Assembly: GCF_009208555.1 (NCBI RefSeq)
Contig: NZ_WFLI01000055.1
Coordinates: 1-33,547, forward strand
Reading direction: 5' to 3'
Length of the DNA: 33,547 nt
Source: Janthinobacterium violaceinigrum
GTDB taxonomy: Bacteria > Pseudomonadota > Gammaproteobacteria > Burkholderiales > Burkholderiaceae_D
Every line of letters begins with the position of its first letter. Within the stretch, counting starts at the first letter, position 1. A program made the position numbers and the translations under genes. The notes beneath the pieces were generated by a model that had not been told where the DNA came from, made no database searches, and worked only from the letters and a program-made list of their open reading frames with translations. Shown here one piece after another: positions 1 to 6,826 of the stretch.

Positions 1-308
1 GCCACGCCCAGCCACGCCAGCAACTGGCGCCGCTTGCCGCTGGCGGGCGGCCCGGCACTGGCCAGCGCCTGCGCGGCCGCCGTGCGCTGCGCGCCGTCGC
101 GGTACACGCCTTTGTAGCGCTGCGTGACGGCTTCGATATGCTGCCAGGCCCGTTCATGTTCAGGGTCGGCGCCGCGCCAGCGCTGCCAGGCGGCGTATTC
201 CGCTTCGCTGGCCTCGCCCGACATCAATATGGTCAGCCACTCGGCCGCCTGCTGCTGCACCTCGTCGCGGATGGCCGCCGGGGCCGCAGGTCCGCCCGCC
301 GTGCTCAT
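1..308 (-). CDS. FecR-type anti-sigma regulator, N-terminal part (runs off the left edge)
   Basis: The reading frame starts at an ATG at 308 on the minus strand and is open to the window edge, giving about 102 residues. Residues ~16-58 look like the DUF4880 cytoplasmic anti-sigma domain of FecR proteins: an AAEWL motif, a GEAS..E...W..W segment, then ADPEHERAWQHIE. The last visible residues (KRRQLLAWLGV) look like the positive-inside start of the single membrane segment. In this family the N-terminal domain holds the sigma factor and the periplasmic part senses the TonB receptor. The ATG overlaps the TGA of the sigma gene (ATGA), so the two are translationally coupled. The sensor half and any receptor gene lie outside the window. 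Confidence 0.85.
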   Translation of the reverse strand, partial: MSTAGGPAAPAAIRDEVQQQAAEWLTILMSGEASEAEYAAWQRWRGADPEHERAWQHIEAVTQRYKGVYRDGAQRTAAAQALASAGPPASGKRRQLLAWLGV

Positions 309-814
309 GCCGGCAGGGAGAAAAATACCTGGCGGTTGGCGCGCGTCAGGTACTGCTTGACCGAGCTGGCCGACACCTGCAGGCGCGCGGCGATCTCGGC
401 ATAGCTGAGGCCTTCGAGCTGCGCCAGCAAGAACGCCGTGCGCACGGGGCCCGGCAAACCGTCGAGGGCCGTGTCGATTTCCTGCAAGGCTTCCAGCGCC
501 AACAAACGCGTTTCCGGCGCGGGCGCCGCCTCGGGCGGCAGGCAGGACAGCGCCGCCAGATACGCATCTTCCAGCACTTGCCGGCGGTAGCGGTGCGCCA
601 CCAGCCGCCGCGCGATGGTGGCCAGGAAAGGCCGCGCTTCGCGGATCTGCGGCGCCGTGCCGTTGCTCAGCACGCTGATAAAAGTGTCTTGCGCCAGGTC
701 CGCCGCTTCGCCCGCATTGCCCAGCTTATGCCGCAGCCAGCCCTGCAGCCAGCCGTGATGGCTGCTGTAGAGCGCGTGCAAGTCCTGTTGCTGGGCAAAA
801 TCGGCGGCCGACAT
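305..814 (-). CDS. ECF RNA polymerase sigma factor, FecI type
   Basis: A 169-residue protein of normal length for an iron-starvation ECF sigma factor. Region 2 is seen as DLAQDTF (~39-45) followed by RPFLATIARRLVAHRYRR. Region 4 is GLSYAEIAARLQVSASSVKQYL near the C-terminus, a helix-turn-helix for the -35 element. The start ATG at 814 is preceded by AAAGGGA. It overlaps the downstream FecR gene by four bases, and a Fur box lies 44 bp upstream. It is paralogous to the sigma domain at 22265 (both have HHGWLQGWLR and AQDTF). Its role is inferred as switching on a TonB-dependent receptor gene. The receptor and siderophore cannot be named from this window. Confidence 0.92.
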   Translation of the reverse strand: MSAADFAQQQDLHALYSSHHGWLQGWLRHKLGNAGEAADLAQDTFISVLSNGTAPQIREARPFLATIARRLVAHRYRRQVLEDAYLAALSCLPPEAAPAPETRLLALEALQEIDTALDGLPGPVRTAFLLAQLEGLSYAEIAARLQVSASSVKQYLTRANRQVFFSLPA

Positions 815-857
815 GGCATCCCTTTCCCGTCAAGCGCGGCGCGCCTGCGAATGTAAA

Positions 858-872
858 TAAGAATTATTCTCA
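858..872 (-). promoter_or_regulatory. Fur box in the promoter of the fecI-fecR pair
   Basis: Read on the minus strand this is TGAGAAT-A-ATTCTTA, a 7-1-7 inverted repeat close to the Fur consensus TGATAAT-N-ATTATCA. It sits inside the 17-bp spacer of a plausible sigma-70 promoter: TTAAAA at 878-873 and TACATT at 855-850. Iron-loaded Fur bound here should block RNA polymerase. The half-sites are identical to those of the box at 22194. Confidence 0.8.
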
Positions 873-990
873 TTTTAACCGTGTTTTTGGCTTTCGTGCA
901 ATCGTGGCATTGCCAGAAATACCAACTAATTCAAAAGCAGGCCAACCGCCAGGCTGTGCAGCGTGGGACCGCCAGGGCCCCGCGATGGGG

Positions 991-996
991 TAAAAT
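991..996 (+). promoter_or_regulatory. Candidate -10 element upstream of ffh
   Basis: The hexamer TAAAAT in the context GGTAAAATGGCG lies 107 bp before the ffh ATG. The same GGTANAAT pattern recurs at 8851 and 19599 ahead of plus-strand genes. No convincing -35 was found at 16-18 bp, so the call is tentative. Confidence 0.35.
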
Positions 997-1025
997 GGCG
1001 CCCATCGTCCGGTTTAGGGCCTCCC

Positions 1026-1052
1026 CCAGCAGATGCAGGCATCTCCTGCTGG
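1026..1052 (+). other. Hairpin in the ffh 5' leader
   Basis: CCAGC and AGATGC pair with GCATCT and GCTGG, giving eleven base pairs with a three-base bulge on the 3' side and a tight loop. It lies 50 bp before the ffh start and has no T-run, so it is not an ordinary terminator. It does not contain the conserved 4.5S RNA loop. It may be a leader structure. No known RNA family was recognised. Confidence 0.4.
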
Positions 1053-1102
1053 CGTAGACTCTTAGCGCCGCCCACTCCCAAGCTTTTCATTGCAGGTTCA
1101 TC

Positions 1103-2470
1103 ATGCTAGATAATCTCACCCAACGGCTTGCCAAAGTCGTCAAGACCATGCGCGGCGAGGCGCGCCTGACCGAAGCGAACACCGCCGACATGCTGCGCGA
1201 AGTGCGCCTGGCGCTGCTCGAAGCCGACGTCGCCCTGCCCGCCGTGCGCGAATTCATCGCCAAAGTCAAAGAAAAAGCCATGGGCGAGGATGTCATTTCC
1301 TCGCTCACGCCAGGCCAGGCCCTGGTGGGCGTGGTGCAGCGCGAGCTGGCCGCCCTGATGGGCGCCGATCTGGGACCGGAAGCGTCGCAGATCAGCTTTG
1401 CCCAGCAGCCGCCCGCCATCATCCTGATGGCCGGTCTGCAGGGTGTGGGTAAAACCACCACCGTCGGCAAGCTGGCAAAGTATCTGAAGGAAGAAAAGAA
1501 GAAGAAAGTCTTGACCGTCTCGGCCGACGTGTACCGCCCTGCCGCGATCGCCCAGCTGCAATCGGTCACGGCCCAGGTAGGCGCCGACTTCTTCCCGTCC
1601 GCCAGCACGGACAAGCCCGTCGATATTGCGCTGGCCGCGCTGGACTGGGCGAAAAAGCATTACCACGACGTGCTGATCATCGATACGGCGGGCCGTCTCG
1701 GTATCGATGAAGAGATGATGCGCGAAATCGCCGCCGTCCACGGCGCCGTGAAACCGATCGAAACCCTGTTTGTCGTCGACGCCATGCTGGGCCAGGATGC
1801 CATCAATACGGCCAAGGCCTTCAATGATGCGCTGCCGCTGACGGGTATCGTGCTGACCAAGCTCGACGGTGACGCGCGCGGCGGTGCGGCCCTGTCCGTG
1901 CGCCACATCACGGGCAAACCGATCAAGTTTGCCGGCGTGTCGGAAAAACTCGACGGCCTGGAAGCGTTCGACCCGACCCGCATGGCCAACCGCATCCTCG
2001 GCATGGGCGACATCCTCGCCCTGGTGGAAGAGGCGCGCAAGGGCGTCGACAGCAAGGCGGCAGCCGACCTGGCGCAGAAAATCAAGGTCGGCGGCAAGTT
2101 CGACATGAACGACTTCAAGGCGCAGCTGGGGCAGATGAAGAAAATGGGCGGCATGGCCAACCTGATGGACAAGCTGCCGGCCCAGTTCCAGCAGGCGGCA
2201 GGCGGCAAGAACATGGATCAGGCCGATAAACAGGTGCGCCGCATGTGCGGCATCATCGATTCGATGACGCCGCAGGAACGCGCCAAGCCTGAACTGATCA
2301 AGGCCACGCGCAAGCGCCGCATCGCCGCCGGCGCCGGCGTGCAAGTGCAGGAAGTGAACCGCATGCTGACGCAATTCGAGCAAATGCAGACGATGATGAA
2401 GAAATTGTCGGGCGGCGGCATGATGAAGATGATGCGCTCCATGAAGGGCATGATGCCCGGCATGAGGTAG
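1103..2470 (+). CDS. ffh: Signal recognition particle protein Ffh (SRP54)
   Basis: GTPase subunit of the signal recognition particle; with 4.5S RNA and FtsY it delivers nascent inner-membrane proteins to the translocon. The 455-residue length is normal. The N domain covers residues 1 to ~90. The G domain has the P-loop GLQGVGKTT (111-119), DTAGR (194-198) and TKLDGDARGG (252-261). The methionine-rich M domain runs from ~320 to the end, with repeated MKKM and MMKMM segments that bind signal sequences and RNA, and closes on GMMPGMR. The start at 1103 gives the standard MLDNLTQRL. It is monocistronic here. A hairpin lies in its leader, and a 120-bp palindromic repeat starts two bases after its stop codon. 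Confidence 0.98.
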   Translation: MLDNLTQRLAKVVKTMRGEARLTEANTADMLREVRLALLEADVALPAVREFIAKVKEKAMGEDVISSLTPGQALVGVVQRELAALMGADLGPEASQISFAQQPPAIILMAGLQGVGKTTTVGKLAKYLKEEKKKKVLTVSADVYRPAAIAQLQSVTAQVGADFFPSASTDKPVDIALAALDWAKKHYHDVLIIDTAGRLGIDEEMMREIAAVHGAVKPIETLFVVDAMLGQDAINTAKAFNDALPLTGIVLTKLDGDARGGAALSVRHITGKPIKFAGVSEKLDGLEAFDPTRMANRILGMGDILALVEEARKGVDSKAAADLAQKIKVGGKFDMNDFKAQLGQMKKMGGMANLMDKLPAQFQQAAGGKNMDQADKQVRRMCGIIDSMTPQERAKPELIKATRKRRIAAGAGVQVQEVNRMLTQFEQMQTMMKKLSGGGMMKMMRSMKGMMPGMR

Positions 2471-2472
2471 TG

Positions 2473-2591
2473 GAAGGCTTCAAAATCCGCTGCGCGGTGG
2501 TCTTTGCGGCCGGCGATGCTCACCGTACTAAAGTACGGTTGCGCTTCTCGGCTACCAATACCATCCGCTCGCTGTGATTTTGAAGGCCTTC
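2473..2591 (+). repeat. Dispersed ~120-bp imperfect palindrome, copy A
   Basis: Outer arms 2473-2487 (GAAGGCTTCAAAATC) and 2576-2591 pair with a single one-base bulge. A central hairpin lies at 2522-2539 (ACCGTACT-AA-AGTACGGT). The core words GCGATGCTC before the hairpin and TTGCGCTTCT after it recur in copies B and C. The element starts two bases after the ffh stop codon. The outer arms differ in sequence from those of B and C yet still pair with each other. Confidence 0.85.
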
Positions 2592-2906
2592 ATGACGCAG
2601 CAGGATCATCGCTTCAAATCCGAAAAACATCGTTCTAAATAATGCCGGATTGCATTTTCATGTGTCCGGCATCATTTCTTCCCTCCCCCGCACTGCCCCT
2701 CCCCGCATAGTCAGCAAGCATGCCATTTACGGGCAAAAACGCCGTTCCGCGCCCCCAAGCGGTGCGCCCGGGCGACAGGCGCGTGATTTCCCTGCTTTTT
2801 CCTCGTGAAAACGTGAAAAACACTTGCATACAAGGTAAATCCACACCAATATTAGCCGTGCGATTAATTGCGCAATTTCCCATGTGTTTGTTAAGGAGGC
2901 TCGAAG
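2592..2906 (+). other. Gene-free leader upstream of the SWIB gene
   Basis: No coding signal was seen in these 315 bp. The only clear structure is ATGCCGGA/TCCGGCAT at 2642-2672 (8-bp stem, 15-base loop) followed by a weak T-rich run, possibly a poor terminator. The part from ~2810 to 2890 is AT-rich relative to the window and is the likely promoter zone for the gene at 2907, but no hexamer pair stood out. Confidence 0.5.
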
Positions 2907-3302
2907 ATGGCAACAGCCAAAAAAACCCCAGTAGCAGCGCCAGCCAAAGCAGCAGCAGCCAAGCCTGCAGCCGCCAAGAAAGCAGCACCCGCAGCCAAAG
3001 CAGCAGCTAAACCAGCAGCGGCGAAGAAAGCGGCAGCACCGGCAACACCACGCAAACCAAACGCAGCATTCATGAAAGCAATGACGCCATCGAAAGATCT
3101 GGCCGCCGTTGTTGGCGCAGCACCACTGCCGCGCACGGAAGTGACCAAAAAGGTATGGGATTACATCAAAAAACTCGATCTGCAAGATCCGGCCAACCGC
3201 CGCATGATCAATGCGGACGACAAGCTGAAAGCTGTTTTCGGCGGCAAAGCCCAAGTCTCCATGTTTGAAATGACGAAACTGATCTCCGATCATTTGAAAT
3301 AA
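2907..3302 (+). CDS. SWIB/MDM2-domain protein with Ala/Lys-rich N-terminal tail
   Basis: A 131-residue protein. Residues ~1-52 are almost only Ala, Lys and Pro, in repeated AAAKPAAAKKA-like units that resemble a histone H1 tail. Residues ~60-131 form a SWIB domain: MTPSKDLAAVVG, then KKVWDYIKKLDLQDPANRR, then DDKLKAVFGGKAQVSMFEM. The SWIB fold occurs in eukaryotic chromatin remodelers and in chlamydial and proteobacterial stand-alone proteins. A DNA- or nucleoid-binding role is inferred, not shown. A strong AAGGAGG lies 7 bp before the ATG, suggesting high expression. The tail uses GCA alanine codons heavily, unlike the GCC/GCG preference of neighbouring genes. A strong terminator follows, so the gene is transcribed alone. 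Confidence 0.9.
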   Translation: MATAKKTPVAAPAKAAAAKPAAAKKAAPAAKAAAKPAAAKKAAAPATPRKPNAAFMKAMTPSKDLAAVVGAAPLPRTEVTKKVWDYIKKLDLQDPANRRMINADDKLKAVFGGKAQVSMFEMTKLISDHLK

Positions 3303-3332
3303 TCAGCTATGCGCCGGCTAACACCGAGCGAG

Positions 3333-3369
3333 TGCCCCGCCGCATCACTGCGAGCGGGGCATTTTTTTT
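3333..3369 (+). terminator. Rho-independent terminator of the SWIB gene
   Basis: TGCCCCGC (3333-3340) pairs with GCGGGGCA (3354-3361), followed by eight T residues at 3362-3369. It starts 30 bp after the stop codon. Confidence 0.92.
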
Positions 3370-3397
3370 GGGGTCAGACCCTGTCGGGTCTGCCCCC
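3370..3397. repeat. GGGGTC-family hairpin repeat, copy 1
   Basis: GGGGTCAGACCC (3370-3381), loop TGTC, then GGGTCTG-CCCCC. The arms pair except for one unpaired T in the left arm. The same design, with a compensated base-pair change, is at 22063-22089. Confidence 0.75.
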
Positions 3398-3450
3398 GGC
3401 CCTTACCTGTGGTCCAAGGTAACCTTACCTTGCCCCAAAACTCGACAGCT

Positions 3451-3514
3451 GGGGTCAGACCCTCAATGCCGCCAACTCAGGGGCTTGCGCTAACGGTCGA
3501 GGGGGTCTGACCCC
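3451..3514. repeat. GGGGTC-family inverted repeat, copy 2 (long-loop form)
   Basis: The left arm GGGGTCAGACCCT (3451-3463) and right arm GGGGTCTGACCCC (3502-3514) match at 12 of 13 positions. They enclose 38 bases. The element ends nine bases before the stop codon of the convergent transglycosylase gene. Confidence 0.7.
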
Positions 3515-3523
3515 GGCCCTGCG

Positions 3524-4150
3524 TCACCCACCCGGCTTGAACTCCCACTGCCTCCACGCCGCCCGCACGGCATTCGGGTACTCGGCCCGTCCCCGGCTGC
3601 CGTTATACCGCCCCAGCGCCAGGTATAGATCGCCCTTTTCCATATCCAGGTACATGCGCAGGATGGCGCAGCCATAGCGCAGATTCGTCTGCATGTGGAA
3701 CAGCTTGCTGCGGTCGCTGTCGCCGATGACGCCCGTCCAGAACGGCATCACCTGCATGTAGCCGCGCGCGCCGGCCAGCGAGACGGCATATTTGCGGTAG
3801 GCCGACTCGACCTGGATCAGGCCCAGCACCAGGGCCGGCTCCAGCCCTGCGCGGCGCGCTTCGTACCAGACGGTTTCCAGGAATTCCGTGCGCAGCTGCG
3901 CGTCCGGCAGCTTGCGCTGCAGGCGTTGCGACATCTGCGCCAGCCATTGCTGGTAGCGCTGCAGCTCGATGGGAGTGGCAAACTTGGGTTGCGGCGGGCG
4001 CTCGTCGCGGATCGCGTGCGACAGGGCCAGGCGGACGGAGTCGGCCAGCGCCTCCTCTTTCTGGTTGCCGGCCTGCGCCGGGGAGACGCAGGCCAGGCCG
4101 GCGGCCAGCGCGAGCGCGCCAGCTGCCTTGCTTACCGATAGGCGCTTCAC
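3524..4150 (-). CDS. Lytic transglycosylase, SLT domain, secreted
   Basis: A 208-residue protein that should cleave the MurNAc-GlcNAc bond of peptidoglycan in the periplasm, forming 1,6-anhydro ends. A signal peptide covers residues 1-27 (hydrophobic ALALAAGLACVSPAQA). The SLT domain spans ~100-190. The catalytic Glu is E115 in IQVESAYRKYAVS, followed by GARGYMQVMP (128-136), NLRYG (156-160) and ALGRYNGS (178-185). The start is a GTG at 4150, which overlaps the proS stop (GTGA), so it is coupled to proS translation. It is short and has no LysM or other wall-binding domain. The exact subfamily is not certain. Confidence 0.92.
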   Translation of the reverse strand: MKRLSVSKAAGALALAAGLACVSPAQAGNQKEEALADSVRLALSHAIRDERPPQPKFATPIELQRYQQWLAQMSQRLQRKLPDAQLRTEFLETVWYEARRAGLEPALVLGLIQVESAYRKYAVSLAGARGYMQVMPFWTGVIGDSDRSKLFHMQTNLRYGCAILRMYLDMEKGDLYLALGRYNGSRGRAEYPNAVRAAWRQWEFKPGG

Positions 4151-5886
4151 TGCGCCATTTGGCCCTGGATGAAGGCGACGATCGCGTCCGGCGCCACGCC
4201 GGTCGCTTCCGCGTCGCGGCGGCCCTGGTATTCCAGCTTGCCTTCTTTCAGGCCACGCTCGCCGATGACGATGCGGTGCGGCACGCCAATCAGTTCCCAG
4301 TCCGCGAACATGGCGCCTGGACGCAAGCCGCGGTCATCGACGATGACATCGACGCCAGCGCCTTGCAGGGCCGCGTACAGCTTCTCCGTCTCTTCCTTGA
4401 CCAGTTCGCTGCGGTCCATGCCCATCGGGCACAGCACGACTTCAAACGGCGCGATCGATGCGGGCCAGATGATGCCCTTGTCGTCGAAGTTCTGTTCGAT
4501 GGCGGCGCCCAGGATGCGCGTCACGCCGATACCGTAGCAACCCATCTGCAGCGGCGCCGGTTTGCCATTTTCGTCGAGGAAGGTGGCTTTCATGCTTTCC
4601 GAGTACGCCGTCCCCAGCTGGAACACGTGGCCCACTTCGATGCCGCGCTCGATGGCCAGTGCGCCCTGGCCGTCCGGCGACGCGTCGCCGGCGACGACAT
4701 TGCGCAAGTCGGCCACGATGGCAGGCTCGGCCACGTCACGGCCCCAGTTGGCGCCCGTGTAGTGGAAACCGGCGTCATTCGCGCCGCAGACGAAGTCGCT
4801 CATGTGGGCGACCGTGCGGTCCGCCACCACGGTGACGGGGGCGCGGGTGCCAATCGGGCCCAGGTAGCCAGGGATGGTGCCGTAGACTTCCAGGATTTCC
4901 GCTTCCGTCGAGAAACGGTGACCGGCCAGGCCGGCAACCTTGCCCACCTTGATGTCGTTCAGTTCATGGTCGCCGCGCAGCAGCAGCATGAAGTGCTGTT
5001 TCGTGACTTTCTCGTCCTTGCCCGTCGTTTCCACCGTCAGGGCGATGGTTTTCACGGTCTGCGCCAGGTCGATACCGAGCAGGGCAGCCACGGTTTCGCA
5101 CTTGACGGTGTCCGGCGTGGCCGTTTTCGTCAGTGCCTGGGCGGCGGCCGGGCGCTCGCCCGCTGGCGGCAGCGCTTCGGCCGCTTCCATGTTGGCCGCG
5201 TAATCGGACGTCGGGCAGTACACGAGCGCGTCTTCGCCCGTGTGGGCGATGACGTGGAATTCGTGCGAACCGGAACCGCCGATGGCGCCGTTGTCGGCTG
5301 CCACGGCGCGGAATTTCAGGCCGAAGCGCGTGAAGATGCGCGTGTAGGCGTCAAACATGACCTTGTACGACGCTTGCATGCCGGCCAGGTCGCGGTCGAA
5401 CGAATACGCGTCCTTCATGGTGAATTCGCGGCCGCGCATCAGGCCGAAGCGGGGGCGGCGCTCGTCGCGGAACTTGGTCTGGATATGATAAAAGTTCAGC
5501 GGCAGCTGGCGGTAGGACTTGATTTCCGTGCGCACGACGTCCGTGATGACTTCTTCCGACGTGGGCTGGATCGCGTATTCGCGGCCGTGGCGGTCTTTCA
5601 CGCGCATCAGTTCGTCGCCCATCTTGGTCCAGCGGCCCGTCTCCTGCCACAGTTCGGCCGGCTGCACGAGCGGCATCAGCAGCTCGATACCGGCGGCTTT
5701 GTTCATCTCGTCACGGATGATGGCTTCCACCTTGCGGATCACGCGCAAGCCCATCGGCATGTAGGTATAGATGCCGGAACCGAGGCGTTTGATCATGCCT
5801 GCACGCATCATCAATTGGTGGCTGACGATTTCCGCGTCAGAAGGTGCATCTTTAAGTGTGGAAATAAAAAAACGGGAGGCGCGCAT
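4147..5886 (-). CDS. proS: Prolyl-tRNA synthetase, bacterial type with editing insertion
   Basis: Charges tRNA-Pro with proline in the cytoplasm. The 579-residue length fits the bacterial (ProS type 1) enzyme. Class II motif 2 is seen as RDERRPRFGLMRGREFTMKDAYSFD-like sequence near residues 138-162, and motif 3 as MGCYGIGVTRILGAAIEQ near 445-462. Between them, about residues 230-390, lies the YbaK-like editing insertion that removes misacylated alanine. The C-terminal anticodon-binding domain has DDRGLRPGAMFADWELIGVPHR. The start MRASRFF is the usual one. It is divergent from rppH, a neighbour arrangement common in betaproteobacteria, and its end overlaps the transglycosylase gene by four bases. 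Confidence 0.98.
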   Translation of the reverse strand: MRASRFFISTLKDAPSDAEIVSHQLMMRAGMIKRLGSGIYTYMPMGLRVIRKVEAIIRDEMNKAAGIELLMPLVQPAELWQETGRWTKMGDELMRVKDRHGREYAIQPTSEEVITDVVRTEIKSYRQLPLNFYHIQTKFRDERRPRFGLMRGREFTMKDAYSFDRDLAGMQASYKVMFDAYTRIFTRFGLKFRAVAADNGAIGGSGSHEFHVIAHTGEDALVYCPTSDYAANMEAAEALPPAGERPAAAQALTKTATPDTVKCETVAALLGIDLAQTVKTIALTVETTGKDEKVTKQHFMLLLRGDHELNDIKVGKVAGLAGHRFSTEAEILEVYGTIPGYLGPIGTRAPVTVVADRTVAHMSDFVCGANDAGFHYTGANWGRDVAEPAIVADLRNVVAGDASPDGQGALAIERGIEVGHVFQLGTAYSESMKATFLDENGKPAPLQMGCYGIGVTRILGAAIEQNFDDKGIIWPASIAPFEVVLCPMGMDRSELVKEETEKLYAALQGAGVDVIVDDRGLRPGAMFADWELIGVPHRIVIGERGLKEGKLEYQGRRDAEATGVAPDAIVAFIQGQMAQ

Positions 5887-6091
5887 AACGGTGAATTCTT
5901 TTTAAAAAGAGAGGGTTATAATCAACCTAATTTTAAAGGATTAGCTGGCTGATGCGTCCATACTTTACACAAATGCGCTCAATTGGTGCGATTCCGGCGC
6001 TTTTCGCACCCCGAAAAGGTGGCCGGCTTGCGAAGTTGTGGGTAATTATGTAAAAAAAAGACGCACTGTCGCAGAAAGTTTGAGGTGCATT

Positions 6092-6724
6092 ATGCTCGAC
6101 CGTGAAGGGTTTCGGCCCAACGTCGGCATCATCCTGCTAAACGCCCAGAACGAGGTGTGGTGGGGCAAGCGGGTGCGCGAGCACTCATGGCAGTTTCCGC
6201 AAGGCGGTATCAAATATGGCGAAACACCGGAACAAGCCATGTTTCGCGAACTTGAAGAGGAAATCGGACTCAGACAGGAACACGTCAAAATTGTCGGCCG
6301 CACCCGCGACTGGCTGCGCTATGAAGTGCCAGACCACTTCATCAAGCGCGAGATTCGCGGCCATTACCGTGGCCAGAAGCAGATTTGGTTTCTGCTGAGA
6401 ATGTGCGCGCGCGATAACGACGTCAATCTGCGCCTGACCGACCATCCCGAGTTCGACGCCTGGCGCTGGCATGAGTACTGGGTTCCGCTCGATGTCGTCA
6501 TTGAATTTAAACGCGATGTGTACCAGCGCGCCTTGCAGGAGCTGTCCCGCTTCCTGACCTGGCCCGTGCATGGCAACGCACAGCAACAGCACCGCCATAC
6601 GGCGCGCTACCTGCGCCAGCCCCATGCGCCACGGGCACAGGATGGCGTCGCGGCGGCCAAGCCTTGCGACGGCCCCGCCGCCGAAGGACGCACGCCCGAG
6701 CTGATCGTGCCGGGCAAGGAGTAG
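6092..6724 (+). CDS. rppH: RNA pyrophosphohydrolase (Nudix hydrolase)
   Basis: Removes pyrophosphate from the 5' triphosphate of mRNA, which opens the transcript to RNase E decay. It has 210 residues. The Nudix box runs from residue 38 to 60 (GGIKYGE...REL.EEIGL) and carries the metal-binding Glu cluster. The N-terminus MLDREGFRPNVGIIL is the conserved RppH start, so the ATG at 6092 with TGAGGTG upstream is chosen over an in-frame GTG at 6038. Residues past ~160 form a Gln/His-, Ala- and Pro-rich tail that looks disordered and is longer than in the E. coli enzyme. A 14-bp perfect terminator follows. Confidence 0.96.
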   Translation: MLDREGFRPNVGIILLNAQNEVWWGKRVREHSWQFPQGGIKYGETPEQAMFRELEEEIGLRQEHVKIVGRTRDWLRYEVPDHFIKREIRGHYRGQKQIWFLLRMCARDNDVNLRLTDHPEFDAWRWHEYWVPLDVVIEFKRDVYQRALQELSRFLTWPVHGNAQQQHRHTARYLRQPHAPRAQDGVAAAKPCDGPAAEGRTPELIVPGKE

Positions 6725-6756
6725 TCCGCCGTACCATGAACGCACTCTCCCACGCA

Positions 6757-6790
6757 AAAGGGGCAGCCTGAACAGGCTGCCCCTTTTTTC
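6757..6790. terminator. Bidirectional terminator between rppH and mqo
   Basis: A perfect 14-bp stem, AAAAGGGGCAGCCT (6757-6770) with AGGCTGCCCCTTTT (6775-6788), loop GAAC, with T-runs on both strands. It lies between convergent genes and should stop transcription from each side. Confidence 0.95.
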
Positions 6791-6826
6791 ATTCCGACAG
6801 GAAACTCCCCTGCCGGTCAGTCTTGC

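Noticed and set aside
1010..1080. Possible 4.5S RNA gene (ffs) ahead of ffh
   Set aside because: The conserved SRP RNA tetraloop and asymmetric internal loop sequence are absent; only a short bulged hairpin is present.
2920..3050. Short repeats that could suggest a CRISPR-like or tandem array
   Set aside because: They are in frame and encode the Ala/Lys tail of the SWIB protein; there are no spacer-repeat units.
4159..5952. A 597-codon plus-strand frame opposite proS
   Set aside because: Shadow of proS; no domain similarity.
6038..6091. Upstream GTG start for rppH
   Set aside because: The conserved MLDREGFRPNVG start is at 6092 and has its own ribosome site.
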